From Chloroflexota bacterium (GTDB lineage Bacteria; Chloroflexota; Dormibacteria; Dormibacterales; Dormibacteraceae): a stretch of DNA of 64,000 nucleotides. Positions 41,473-50,276 of this stretch are shown here, one piece after another (position 1 is the first letter of the stretch; each line of letters begins with the position of its first letter). Under the pieces are notes generated by a model. The model was not told where the DNA came from and made no database searches. It saw only the letters and a list, made by a program, of their open reading frames with translations. Made by a program: the position numbers and the translations under genes. The stretch spans positions 1 through 64,000 of the forward strand of contig VBEF01000039.1 of NCBI GenBank assembly GCA_005881275.1. Reading direction: 5' to 3'.

Positions 41473-42914
41473 TGCCCATACACGAGGTAGTGGCCGAGGA
41501 GCTGCGCCGCGCCGTCGGGCGGGAGTCCGTGATCGTTTCGCCCCACGACCTGCGGATCTTCGAGCGCGACGGATCCATCGAAGGCGCGATGCCCGACGCG
41601 GTCGTGCTCGTGTCGACGACCCAGGAAGCATCTGAGGTGATGAAGATCGCAGCCAGGCACCGCATCCCCGTGGTGCCGCGCGGGGCCGGCACCGGCCTGT
41701 CCGGCGGAGCGGTCACCATCCGCGGCGGAATCGCCCTGCAAGTGACTCGGATGCGGCGCATCCTCGAGATCGACCCGGTCGCGCAGACGGCCCTGGTCGA
41801 ACCTGGCGTGGTCAATCAGGAGCTCTCCCTCGTCGCCGCGCAGCATGGTCTGTTCTACGCGCCCGATCCATCCAGTCAGAAGGCATGCACGCTCGGCGGC
41901 AACGCGGCCGAAAACTCAGGCGGACCGCACTGCCTCTATTACGGCGTCACGACCAACCATGTGCTGGGCATGGAGGTCGTGCTGGCGGACGGCACCGTGC
42001 GCTGGGTCAGCGGCGACGCTCCCGACCGGGTCGGCCTCGACCTCTGCGGGTTGTTGGTCGGCTCGGAGGGCACGCTCTGTGCGATCACGAAGATCAAGGT
42101 CCGGCTGCTCCGTGTGCCGCCCAGCGTCGCGACGCTCCTCGCCGCCTTTCCAAGCATCGAGGCGGCAAGCCACGCCGTGTCCGCGATCATCGGGCACGGC
42201 ATCGTGCCCGCCGCGCTCGAGATGATGGACAACGTCACGGTAGGCGCGGTCGAGGCGCACTATCAAGCGGGATATCCGACCGACGCAGGCGCGGTGTTGC
42301 TCGTCGAGGTCGACGGCATCGCCGAGTCGACTCGCGAGCTCATGGCCGCGATCACCGACATCCTTGCCCACAACCAGGGCTACGCAATGCGTGAAGCGCA
42401 AACGCCGGCGGAGCGCGAGCTTCTCTGGGCGGGCCGCAAGGGCGCAATCGGCGCCCTGGGCCGCATCAAGCCCAATTACTACCTCCACGACGGGGTTGTC
42501 CCGCGCTCGCGCCTGCCCCAGGTCCTGTCCGCCGTGGGCGAGATCGGCGAGCACTACAAACTTCCGGTCGCGAACGTATTTCACGCCGGCGACGGCAACC
42601 TGCATCCCAACATCCTTTTCGACCTCCGCGACCGCGAGGTTCTGCACCAGGTCGAGGCGGCCGGAGAAGAGATGCTGCGCGCCGTGGTGGAGCTGGGCGG
42701 CGCGCTGTCGGGTGAGCACGGAATCGGCCTCGAGAAAGCGGCGTTCATGCCCTGGATCTTCACCGACGACGACCTCAACGCCATGCATCGCGTGAAGGAT
42801 GTGTTCGACGAGCAGGGCATCCTGAACCCGGGCAAGATCTTTCCCGACCCAACGCGAGCTCGCATCCATCTGGCGGGCCGCACGGGCCTCGCACTCGAGG
42901 CGAGGTGGTGGTGA
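41472..42914 (+). CDS. glcD: Glycolate oxidase subunit GlcD (FAD-linked)
   Basis: 480 residues. The FAD_binding_4 domain contains PVVPRGAGTGLSGGAVTIRGG near 70, the diphosphate-binding CTLGGNAAENSGGPHCLYYGVTTNHVLGMEVV near 140 and GLLVGSEGTLCAITKIKVRLL near 190. The C-terminal FAD-oxidase domain ends with FHAGDGNLHPNILFD and GGALSGEHGIGLEK. With GlcE and GlcF it oxidises glycolate (or D-lactate) to the oxoacid and passes electrons to the quinone pool. It is the first gene of glcDEF, with overlaps throughout. Confidence 0.93.
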   Translation: MPIHEVVAEELRRAVGRESVIVSPHDLRIFERDGSIEGAMPDAVVLVSTTQEASEVMKIAARHRIPVVPRGAGTGLSGGAVTIRGGIALQVTRMRRILEIDPVAQTALVEPGVVNQELSLVAAQHGLFYAPDPSSQKACTLGGNAAENSGGPHCLYYGVTTNHVLGMEVVLADGTVRWVSGDAPDRVGLDLCGLLVGSEGTLCAITKIKVRLLRVPPSVATLLAAFPSIEAASHAVSAIIGHGIVPAALEMMDNVTVGAVEAHYQAGYPTDAGAVLLVEVDGIAESTRELMAAITDILAHNQGYAMREAQTPAERELLWAGRKGAIGALGRIKPNYYLHDGVVPRSRLPQVLSAVGEIGEHYKLPVANVFHAGDGNLHPNILFDLRDREVLHQVEAAGEEMLRAVVELGGALSGEHGIGLEKAAFMPWIFTDDDLNAMHRVKDVFDEQGILNPGKIFPDPTRARIHLAGRTGLALEARWW

Positions 42915-43984
42915 CAGCCCCGAGCGTGGAGAAGCCGGCGAGCGCCGAAGAGCTCGCCCGCGTCCTGCACGAGGCCGCGTCGTCCAAGCTCGCGGTGGTT
43001 CCGGTTGGCGGCCGCCGGGCGAGCAAGATGGGCGATCCGGTCGAGCGGTGCGACGTTCTGCTGCACACCACGCGCCTGGACCGGGTGATCGAGCATTCCC
43101 AGGCCGATATGGTCGTCAGCGTCGAGGCCGGCATCAAGCTGGAGTCGCTCCAGTCCGAGCTTGCGAAGGCAGGTCAGTTCCTGCCGCTCGATCCCTTCAA
43201 CTCGCCTGGCCACACGATCGGCGGCCTGCTCGCGACTGGATGGACCGGACCGCTGCGCCTCCGCTTCGGGTCACCGCGGGATTACCTGATCGGAATCCGC
43301 GTCGCGGTGCCGGACGGCAGGCTGGCGAGCGGCGGCGGGCGCGTGGTCAAGAACGTCAGCGGCTACGACATGATGAAGCTGCATTACGGTGCGCTGGGTT
43401 CGCTCGGCGTCATCGTCGCGGCGTCGTTCAAGGTCTTTCCGCGGCCGCTGCGCGATGTGACGGTTTCGAGTCAAGGCGGCTGGGCGGACGTGGACCGCGC
43501 GCTGTCCACGCCGATCGCCCCTTCGGCCCTCGAGCTGTTTTCCGGCGGACGTGTCCTGGCCCGGTACACAGGCAGCCCCGACGCGGTCAACCGGGTCGTC
43601 AGCGAGCTCGGCTGGCGACCTGAGGACGATACGGTGTGGACGGAGCACGGCGGCCGGGCGCCTGACCGTTGGGCGCGCGTCGCGGTGCCGCGGTCTGAGC
43701 TGCGGCGGGTCCTGGGCACGTTTCCCTCCGGCGCCGAGTGGTGGGCCTCGCCTGGCATCGGGATCGCGCACTGGTCGGTCGCCACTGATGCGAGCTCGGT
43801 CCGAGAGATCAGGTCGACGGTGGAGGCCGCCGGCGGAACGCTCGCCCTCCTCGCCGCGCCCGACGATTTCACGCGCGAGGTTGGAGCATGGGGCGCGGTC
43901 CCGCCAACGCTCGACGTCCAGCGACGCCTAAAGCAAGCATTCGATCCCGGTGGCGTCTTGAACCCCGGCAGGTTCGTGGTTTGA
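42905..43984 (+). CDS. glcE: Glycolate oxidase subunit GlcE (FAD-binding)
   Basis: 359 residues of the PCMH FAD-binding fold, without the long C-terminal domain of GlcD. Visible are VVSVEAGIKLESLQSELAKAGQFLPLDPFN, TIGGLLATGWTGPLRLRFGSPRDYLIGIRVA, and GRVVKNVSGYDMMKLHYGALGSLGVI, a signature of GlcE. The C terminus VQRRLKQAFDPGGVLNPGRF is also typical. The GTG overlaps the glcD stop by 10 bp, and its own stop overlaps the glcF start, so the three proteins are made together. Confidence 0.92.
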   Translation: MVVTAPSVEKPASAEELARVLHEAASSKLAVVPVGGRRASKMGDPVERCDVLLHTTRLDRVIEHSQADMVVSVEAGIKLESLQSELAKAGQFLPLDPFNSPGHTIGGLLATGWTGPLRLRFGSPRDYLIGIRVAVPDGRLASGGGRVVKNVSGYDMMKLHYGALGSLGVIVAASFKVFPRPLRDVTVSSQGGWADVDRALSTPIAPSALELFSGGRVLARYTGSPDAVNRVVSELGWRPEDDTVWTEHGGRAPDRWARVAVPRSELRRVLGTFPSGAEWWASPGIGIAHWSVATDASSVREIRSTVEAAGGTLALLAAPDDFTREVGAWGAVPPTLDVQRRLKQAFDPGGVLNPGRFVV

Positions 43985-45168
43985 CAATTCCGTTCTCGCG
44001 TTTGTCCGACGACGACCTCGCGACCTGCGTCCACTGCGGCCTGTGCCTCGACGCATGCCCGACGTTTCGCGTCACGGGGCTCGAGACCGAGTCGCCGCGC
44101 GGCCGCATCTACCTCATGACCCAGTGGAAGCGCGGGACGCTGCCCTTTGACGAGGAGCAGGTCAAGCACATCGACCTCTGCCTCGGCTGCCGCACGTGCG
44201 AGGGCGTCTGTCCCTCGGGCGTGCCGTACGGACGCATCATCGAGGCGGGTCGGGCCGACGTCGAAGACCAGCGGCGCCCGTCGCTGAAGCGAGCCGCGAG
44301 CCGCGCCGCGCTGCGGCAGCTCGTCGGGCATCCGGGGCGCTTGCGGGCCGCCGGCGTGGCGACGCGTGCGGCGCAGAAGCTGCGCCTGACCTCGGTCGCG
44401 CGGTCGGGCCGGATGCTGCCTCAACTCGGCGCACCGTTCCGCGCGCCCGCGGGCGGTGTCGCGCCTGCGGCCGGCGAGCGCAAGCACCGCGTCGCGTTCC
44501 TGGTCGGATGCGTGATGCCGATCATGTATCCGCAGTCCCACCATGCAGCCGTGAGGCTGCTTCAGCTCGCGGGATGCGAGGTGTGGTTTCCGCAAGGCGA
44601 ACGCTGCTGCGGCGCGCTGTTCGCGCACAACGGCGACATCGAAGGCGCCGAGCGCCTGCGCGACGCCAACACGCGCATGTATCAGGCGGCGAGCTTCGAC
44701 GCCCTGATCGTCGACTCCGCCGGATGCGGCGCGCATCTCAAGGACTTCTATCCGGAGTTGAAGGGCCGGGTGAAGGACCTCACCGAGTGGCTCGCACAGG
44801 TGGGGTTGCCCGAGCCGAAACGCGAAGTGAGAGTTCGCGTCACCTACCAGGACGCGTGCCATCTCGCGCACGCGCAGAAGATCAAGAAGGAGCCGCGCGA
44901 CCTCATCCGAACGCTGCCCGGCGTGGAGTGGGTCGAGATGCGCCACGCAGAGATCTGCTGCGGAGCCGCCGGGCTGTACAGCACGCTCGAGCCTGACATG
45001 TCGAACCGCATCCTGCGCGAGAAGCTCGATGACGTCCTTGCCACGCGCGCCGACGTGCTTGCAGTGGCCAATCCTGGGTGCCAGATGCAGCTCGAGGCGG
45101 GACTGCGCAAACGGGGTTCGACCATGAAGGTCGAGCACGTATCAGAAGTGCTGGCCCGAGGGTACTGA
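43981..45168 (+). CDS. glcF: Glycolate oxidase iron-sulfur subunit GlcF
   Basis: 395 residues from TTG 43981 overlapping the glcE stop (TTGA). Two 4Fe-4S motifs, CVHCGLCLDACPTF and CLGCRTCEGVCPSG, lie in the first ~90 residues. Two CCG domains follow: ERCCGALFAHNGD with SAGCGAHLKDF, and YQDACHLAHAQ with ICCGAAGLYS and ANPGCQMQLEAGL. It carries electrons from the GlcDE flavins to the membrane. The upstream in-frame extension lies within glcE and is rejected. Confidence 0.93.
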   Translation: MTIPFSRLSDDDLATCVHCGLCLDACPTFRVTGLETESPRGRIYLMTQWKRGTLPFDEEQVKHIDLCLGCRTCEGVCPSGVPYGRIIEAGRADVEDQRRPSLKRAASRAALRQLVGHPGRLRAAGVATRAAQKLRLTSVARSGRMLPQLGAPFRAPAGGVAPAAGERKHRVAFLVGCVMPIMYPQSHHAAVRLLQLAGCEVWFPQGERCCGALFAHNGDIEGAERLRDANTRMYQAASFDALIVDSAGCGAHLKDFYPELKGRVKDLTEWLAQVGLPEPKREVRVRVTYQDACHLAHAQKIKKEPRDLIRTLPGVEWVEMRHAEICCGAAGLYSTLEPDMSNRILREKLDDVLATRADVLAVANPGCQMQLEAGLRKRGSTMKVEHVSEVLARGY

Positions 45169-45171
45169 GCT

Positions 45172-45207
45172 CCTCCCCATTCACGGGGAGGTGGCGCCAA
45201 AGGCGCC
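45172..45207. terminator. Bidirectional terminator between glcF and the PP2C gene
   Basis: Two stacked hairpins lie between convergent genes: CCTCCCC/GGGGAGG around ATTCAC (45172-45191) and GGCGCC/GGCGCC around AAA (45193-45207). The composition resembles REP-like intergenic hairpins that recur in many high-GC genomes; whether it is repeated elsewhere in this genome cannot be seen from one window. Confidence 0.6.
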
Positions 45208-45216
45208 GGAGGGACT

Positions 45217-45993
45217 CTAGATCTTTAGTTTCGGAAGGACCGCGGTCTTCGTCACGTCGACCTCCACGCGCGCCACCGCCAGCGTCACGTTGTCCGGGGC
45301 GCCCAGCTCACGGCACCGCTCGATGACTCGTTCGGCTCCGCGGTCGAGGTTCCCGTCCTTGAGCAGGAGGCGGCCCATCTCCTCCACGCTGACCCCGGCC
45401 GTCTCGACCCCATCGCTGCACAGCACAACGGCGTCTCCCTCTTCGAGCTTTATCTTGTCGGTGAACGGCTGCACCTGCTCCCACACGCCGACCGCGCGCG
45501 TGAGCTTGTGCTTCTGCGGATGGTTCGCAGCCTCCTCCGCTTTGATCAGCCCCAGGCGGACCTGCTCGGCAGGCCATGAGTGGTCCTGCGAGATGAGCTT
45601 CGCGAAGCCGTTGCGAAAGAGGTAGGCCGGGCTGTCGCCCACGTTGAGCAGCGCTACCTCGCCCGCCCGTATGGCCGCGATGACCATCGTGCTGCCCATG
45701 CCCAGCCAGTCGGGGTTGTCCTGCGCCGCCATGAACACGGCCTTGTTGGCTTCTTTGCAGGCGCGCGTCAGACGCTCGACGTCGGGGCCCTCCTCCCCAT
45801 CCTCCGCGAGGACCTTCGTCACCGTGCTGACCGCGAGAGAGCTCGCCTCCTGGCCCGCGGCGTGGCCGCCCATGCCATCGCATACCACGATCAAAGTGTC
45901 CAACCCGGCCTTGTGCCGCCAAACGGCGACGGAGTCCTCGTTCTCCTCGCGCTCCAGACCCGGATCCGTGGCCCACGCGATGCGCAGTCGCAT
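45217..45993 (-). CDS. PP2C-type protein Ser/Thr phosphatase
   Basis: 258 residues with all PPM metal motifs: REENEDSVAVW near the start, VCDGMGGHAAGQEAS near 40, LLNVGDSPAYLFR near 115, AVVLCSDGVETAG near 185 and GAPDNVTLAVARV at the end. It removes phosphate from Ser/Thr residues and probably counteracts a Hanks-type kinase. No kinase gene is in the window, but the FHA gene 25 bp upstream on the same strand encodes a phosphothreonine-binding domain. Confidence 0.93.
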   Translation of the reverse strand: MRLRIAWATDPGLEREENEDSVAVWRHKAGLDTLIVVCDGMGGHAAGQEASSLAVSTVTKVLAEDGEEGPDVERLTRACKEANKAVFMAAQDNPDWLGMGSTMVIAAIRAGEVALLNVGDSPAYLFRNGFAKLISQDHSWPAEQVRLGLIKAEEAANHPQKHKLTRAVGVWEQVQPFTDKIKLEEGDAVVLCSDGVETAGVSVEEMGRLLLKDGNLDRGAERVIERCRELGAPDNVTLAVARVEVDVTKTAVLPKLKI

Positions 45994-46018
45994 TGCTAGC
46001 GGACGAGCCGGACCGGCA

Positions 46019-47560
46019 TTAGGCTCCGAGAACCGCGAAGTGGACTGAGTTCTGGCCGAGCGTCAGGCGGTCCCCCTGGTTCAGCTGCTTCTCCTGGATC
46101 GACTCGCCATTCACGAACGTGCCGTTCGTGCTGCCGAGGTCGACGACCCAGAACTGATCGCCGCGTCGCTCGAGGCGAGCGTGATGTCCACTCGTCGCGG
46201 GGTCGCGCAGGATGATGTCGTTGTCCGGCGAGCGGCCCATCCGAACCGCGTGATCGCCGGCCCGATGGCTGTGCCCGGCGTCGGGTCCCGATTCGATGGT
46301 CAGCTCGGCCTGCGGCCCGGCAGCGACACTCGCGGCGGGCTGCTGCCTGGCCGGCATCGCCATCGTCTCCGGCAACGGAGGGGGCGCGGTGGGCGGCGGT
46401 TGCCACGCGGGCATCAGGGTGGTCGGCTCGCGGTCGTCGGCGGGCGCCGGGCCCCCGGAGCTCGACGGCGGCGGGGCGACCATCGTCGCGGCCACATCCG
46501 GCAAGCCGTCAGATTGGCCCGGCTTCCAGACCGGCGGTGGCGGCGGAGGTGGTTCCGCGGCGAGTCCCCGCCGAGCGGCCTCTGCGCCCGCGGCCAGGTC
46601 GGCGTCGGTTGACGCAGGGGGTGCCGAAGCTTCAGCCTCTGCGACTCCCGACCAGGCGGGCGCCGGGGCGGCGTTCGGTGGCGGTGGCGGGGCTTCGACC
46701 GGTGGCTGGGACGGCGCAGGGGCGGGCGCCGAAGGCGCGCCCCAGGCAGGTGGCGGCGGCGGAGGCGCTCCCCACGAAGGGGCGGGCGGGGCCGCCGGTT
46801 CCTCGGTCTTGGGAATGTCCCACGACGGCGCCACGGTCGCCGGCGGCCCTGCGACGGACGCCGGCGGCGCCCCCCAGTCGGTTGAGGCGGGGCGTGCCGG
46901 GGCTTGTTCCGCGGGCGCGGGAGGAGCAGGCGGCGCGGCGTCCCACGAGGGAGCCGCGGGCGGATTCCACGAGGGCGCTGTCGGAAACGCCGGTCGGGCC
47001 GACTCGGGCTCGGCCGCGGGCGGCGGCCCGGCAGGCGCGCCCCACGACGGCGCCGGCGCAGCCGGAGCTCCCCAAGACGGTGCGGGCGACGACGGAGCCG
47101 CCGCGGGCGAGCCCCAGGTCGGCGCGGAGCCAGCCGGTGGCGCGGGCGCGCCGCCGGGGGAACCCCAGGTTGGCGCCGCGGAGGCCGGCGGAGCTGCTGG
47201 AGCGGAACCTTGCGCAGGCGGAGCGCCCCATGTGGGCGACCCGGCGGGCGGGCTTGAGGCTACGGCCGGCGATGCGGGCGATCCCCAACCGGGCTGTGCC
47301 GGCTTCGCCGGCGGAGGCGCGCCCCTCCCCCCTGCGGCGCCTGGGGGCGGCGCCACCATCGTGGGGGCGACGGGCGCCGGACGCGCCGGGGCAGGCGGCG
47401 CCCACGTTGCGGCCACGCCGGCGGTCTGGTTGACCGGAGCCGCCGGCCGAACCGGCGGCGCCGACTTCTTCTTCTTGCGGCGGCGCCGGGTCATCAGGTA
47501 GAGCCCGCCGGTGAGCAGGGCCGCCACCGCCAGGATGATTACGGCGTATTCATTTGGCAT
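46019..47560 (-). CDS. Membrane-anchored FHA-domain protein with a Trp/Pro-rich linker
   Basis: 513 residues. One N-terminal membrane helix (YAVIILAVAALLTGGLYLM) and a basic RRRRKKKK stretch precede ~360 residues of Pro/Ala-rich, probably disordered linker. The linker holds about fifteen short P-[ST]-W-G or P-A-W motifs. The C-terminal FHA domain (about 415-513) has VRMGRSPDNDIILRDPATSGHHARLERR and VVDLGSTNGTFVNG, the phosphothreonine-binding loops. It should recruit a phosphorylated partner to the membrane and likely works with the adjacent PP2C phosphatase. The linker DNA also gives long antisense frames, which are shadows. Confidence 0.88.
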   Translation of the reverse strand: MPNEYAVIILAVAALLTGGLYLMTRRRRKKKKSAPPVRPAAPVNQTAGVAATWAPPAPARPAPVAPTMVAPPPGAAGGRGAPPPAKPAQPGWGSPASPAVASSPPAGSPTWGAPPAQGSAPAAPPASAAPTWGSPGGAPAPPAGSAPTWGSPAAAPSSPAPSWGAPAAPAPSWGAPAGPPPAAEPESARPAFPTAPSWNPPAAPSWDAAPPAPPAPAEQAPARPASTDWGAPPASVAGPPATVAPSWDIPKTEEPAAPPAPSWGAPPPPPPAWGAPSAPAPAPSQPPVEAPPPPPNAAPAPAWSGVAEAEASAPPASTDADLAAGAEAARRGLAAEPPPPPPPVWKPGQSDGLPDVAATMVAPPPSSSGGPAPADDREPTTLMPAWQPPPTAPPPLPETMAMPARQQPAASVAAGPQAELTIESGPDAGHSHRAGDHAVRMGRSPDNDIILRDPATSGHHARLERRGDQFWVVDLGSTNGTFVNGESIQEKQLNQGDRLTLGQNSVHFAVLGA

Positions 47561-47648
47561 GCCGTGGGGAGCCTCCCTTTAGCCTATCGCGGCAATCGAT
47601 GATCAATCCAAAACGTCAGCTGCGTAGTGAGGAAGTATGCCACCGCGA

Positions 47649-50276
47649 TCAGGATTCTCTACCCGAGTTGGCGCCGTTCTCGACCACGAGGCGGCCGGAC
47701 GCGACGCCGGGCACGGTGATGTCCGCCTCGAGTGAGTGAGCGCCGGCTCCGAGCCGGTCTCCCGTCACCACATGAACCCCGAAGCGCCGTCCCAGAGGCA
47801 TATCGAGCCGTCTTGGGAGCGGCGCGAGACCCGCGTTTGTTTCGATCTGCAGCTGATGGCCTGTGACCAGCACTCCGTCGAGGCGCAGTCCGGTTATCCC
47901 CGCCAGCACCGCGGGACGCGTGCGGTTCTCTAGCGCAAAGCTCATGCCGTGCGTCTCGGGTCGCAGGCTCCGCAGGTCCGCGAGGCGTTCCGCAAGGTAG
48001 CGCGGAATCTCCGGTCGCGCCTGCACCGGCGCCTGGGCCGATGTGACGAAAAAAGTGAGGTCGGTGCTGTCGATCTCGCGTCCGCTGATAGTCAGCGACG
48101 CCTCCATCCGATACTCGCCCTCGGCGGCCAGCGGAAGGCTGAGGGTGGTCGCGCTGACCGCGGGCTCGAACGCGGTAGGCACCTCGACCTCGACGGAGCC
48201 GGAGTAGGACTTCTTCTGGACCACATCTCGGACGCGGTCGAGGCCACGCGCGGCGCCTGCCTTTCCGCGCGACACCGACCATCGCACGGCGCCGCGGCCC
48301 ATGACCTCGGGATCGTCGTTGACGATGACGAGGCGCGCAGCGAACGGCGTGTGAGGATTTTGCACCACGCTGAATGGCCTGCCCGCCTCGAATGCGAGCG
48401 GCTCGATGATCACTCGCGTGGCCTTGAACGCGGTCGCAAGCGCCTCGAGCGCGAGCTTCGGCCGGCGCGAGCCGTCGAGCAATCCGAACCCGATGGCCGG
48501 GAACAGATCCACGAGGTGATAGGCGAAGGCTCCCCAGCACGATTCGAATTTCCGAGTGCGCAGGTGCTCGGCCGTGTAGCGGATCAGACGTGCCTGATAC
48601 TGCTGCGACGCCGCGGTGTACTTCTCGAAGCTCTGATACGCGGAGGGCAGGCCGACGCCCCGCTCGGCCCAGTTGACGGGCTGAAATCCCGCGTGCCGCC
48701 AGGCCGGCTCATCGTCCGCCACCGGCCAACGTTTCCCGATCCCATCCCACACAGCTGAATCCGCTTCGGGCAGCGACTGCGCGCCGAACGCTGTGACCAT
48801 CAGCGGCTCCACAAGGCCGACGTCGCGCCACGAACCTTCTGACCAGCCGAGCATCAGGTGCAGGTCGACGTCGCCCGATGCGGCCACCGCCGGACGGCTC
48901 GGGTCGAGTCGCTCGAAAGACGATTTCAAGTCCTGGTCGATCGAGTGGTTCTGGCGCACGGAGTGGACGTCCCCCAGGTCGGCGTTGGTGGCCAGCCAGG
49001 GCGGTTCGTCGTGCGCGATCCAGAGCGCGATGGACGGATGGTTGTGCAGCATCGTCACCATTTCGGCCTGCTGCTCCCGCGCCGCGCTCTCGAAGAACCG
49101 CGCCTCATCGTTTCGCCCGTGATAGACGTACGTGCCGGTCAGCGGGAGATCCTGAAACAGCAGCATCCCGGCCTCATCCGCCTGGCGGTAGAAATCGGCC
49201 GGCAGCACGTTGGCGACGATGCGGAGCGCATCCAGGTTGGCTGCCTTGGCGGTCACGATGTCGGACGCGAACAGCTCGGCGGTGAGCTGGTCCAGTCGGT
49301 GCGACGGCGCGTAGCACGCGCCGCGCAGAAACATCGGCCGTCCGTTGACGGAAAAGCTCCACCGGCGATGCCCGATGTCCCAGGACAGCTCGCGAAAGGC
49401 AAACACGTCGTCGATCCGCGACGATTCGGCGCCGTCCCCGTCACGGGCGACCATCTCGGCGCGATACACATGCTGCTGCCCGAACCGCCAGGGCTCCCAT
49501 CTCTTCGCGCCCGGAAACGCCAGGCGCATGGTGACCGTCTCTTCCATTCCGCCGCCAAGCCGCACCTCGCGCCGGAGCCTCACCGCATCGCGACCCGGGG
49601 TGGGCACGGTGAGCTCGACCTCGCCGTCCATCTGGCGGCCATCGAGGTTGCGCAAGCGCGCTTCCACCTCGAGCCGGCCGTCTCCGGCTTCGAAGGTGGG
49701 ACGCAGCCGCAGCCAGTCGACAGCGATCGGGCCCACGTATTCGAGCTGGACAGGCTGCCACAGGCCAAGGGGCACCTCCTGCCGGTAGTGCTCCGGAAGG
49801 CTCGCGTAAGCGGACGCTGGATACGGCTTGAGGTCGCCGTCGTTGAAGAGACCCATGATGTGGCGCTTCTTCTCCGGCTGGGTCTCGATCGGGGACTCGC
49901 AGCAGATCACCAGCAGGTTCTCCGGCTTCAGGTACGGGGTCAGGTCGAAACCAAAAGGCGCGAAGTAGCCATAGTGCGAGCCCAACAGCCGGCCGTTGAG
50001 CCACACGTTGGTGGCGAGGAACGCGCCGCCGATGCGAAGCACGACGCGGCCGGCGTGATCTGGGCGCGGAAACTCGGTGCGGTACCACACCGATTGGCGT
50101 CCTTCGGTCGCGGCAAGCTGGCGCGGCACCTCGATCGGTTTCCACCCGGAGCCGCGCCCGATCGTCAGACGCTCCGCCTCGCCTTCGCCGAGCGGCATCC
50201 AGACGGCCTCCCATCCGGTGAGCTCGCGCCGACCTGATGCGCGCTGCGTGAGCGGCATGAAGAGCGAGTCGCTCAT
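47649..50276 (-). CDS. Glycoside hydrolase family 2-like protein, catalytic nucleophile apparently missing
   Basis: 875 residues: sugar-binding jelly-roll (about 40-190; VWYRTEFPRPDHAGRVVLRIGG, ATNVWLNGRLLGSHYGYFAPFGFDLT), immunoglobulin-like domain, TIM barrel (about 290-570) and C-terminal beta domains. Layout and GFGLLDGSRRPKLALEAL resemble GH2 mannosidases/glucosaminidases. The acid/base motif reads HPSIALWIAHDEP (Glu424, Asp instead of the usual Asn before it). The nucleophile motif, normally SE[FY]G-x-QS, reads TAFGAQSLP, with Ala496 at the Glu position. It may be inactive or use another residue. ATG overlaps the galK stop by 4 bp; no signal peptide, so cytosolic. Confidence 0.85.
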   Translation of the reverse strand: MSDSLFMPLTQRASGRRELTGWEAVWMPLGEGEAERLTIGRGSGWKPIEVPRQLAATEGRQSVWYRTEFPRPDHAGRVVLRIGGAFLATNVWLNGRLLGSHYGYFAPFGFDLTPYLKPENLLVICCESPIETQPEKKRHIMGLFNDGDLKPYPASAYASLPEHYRQEVPLGLWQPVQLEYVGPIAVDWLRLRPTFEAGDGRLEVEARLRNLDGRQMDGEVELTVPTPGRDAVRLRREVRLGGGMEETVTMRLAFPGAKRWEPWRFGQQHVYRAEMVARDGDGAESSRIDDVFAFRELSWDIGHRRWSFSVNGRPMFLRGACYAPSHRLDQLTAELFASDIVTAKAANLDALRIVANVLPADFYRQADEAGMLLFQDLPLTGTYVYHGRNDEARFFESAAREQQAEMVTMLHNHPSIALWIAHDEPPWLATNADLGDVHSVRQNHSIDQDLKSSFERLDPSRPAVAASGDVDLHLMLGWSEGSWRDVGLVEPLMVTAFGAQSLPEADSAVWDGIGKRWPVADDEPAWRHAGFQPVNWAERGVGLPSAYQSFEKYTAASQQYQARLIRYTAEHLRTRKFESCWGAFAYHLVDLFPAIGFGLLDGSRRPKLALEALATAFKATRVIIEPLAFEAGRPFSVVQNPHTPFAARLVIVNDDPEVMGRGAVRWSVSRGKAGAARGLDRVRDVVQKKSYSGSVEVEVPTAFEPAVSATTLSLPLAAEGEYRMEASLTISGREIDSTDLTFFVTSAQAPVQARPEIPRYLAERLADLRSLRPETHGMSFALENRTRPAVLAGITGLRLDGVLVTGHQLQIETNAGLAPLPRRLDMPLGRRFGVHVVTGDRLGAGAHSLEADITVPGVASGRLVVENGANSGRES

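Noticed and set aside
46296-47501. 401-codon Gly/Ala-rich plus-strand frame
   Set aside because: Antisense of the Pro/Ala/Trp-rich linker of the FHA protein; PE/PGRS-like look is a composition artefact.
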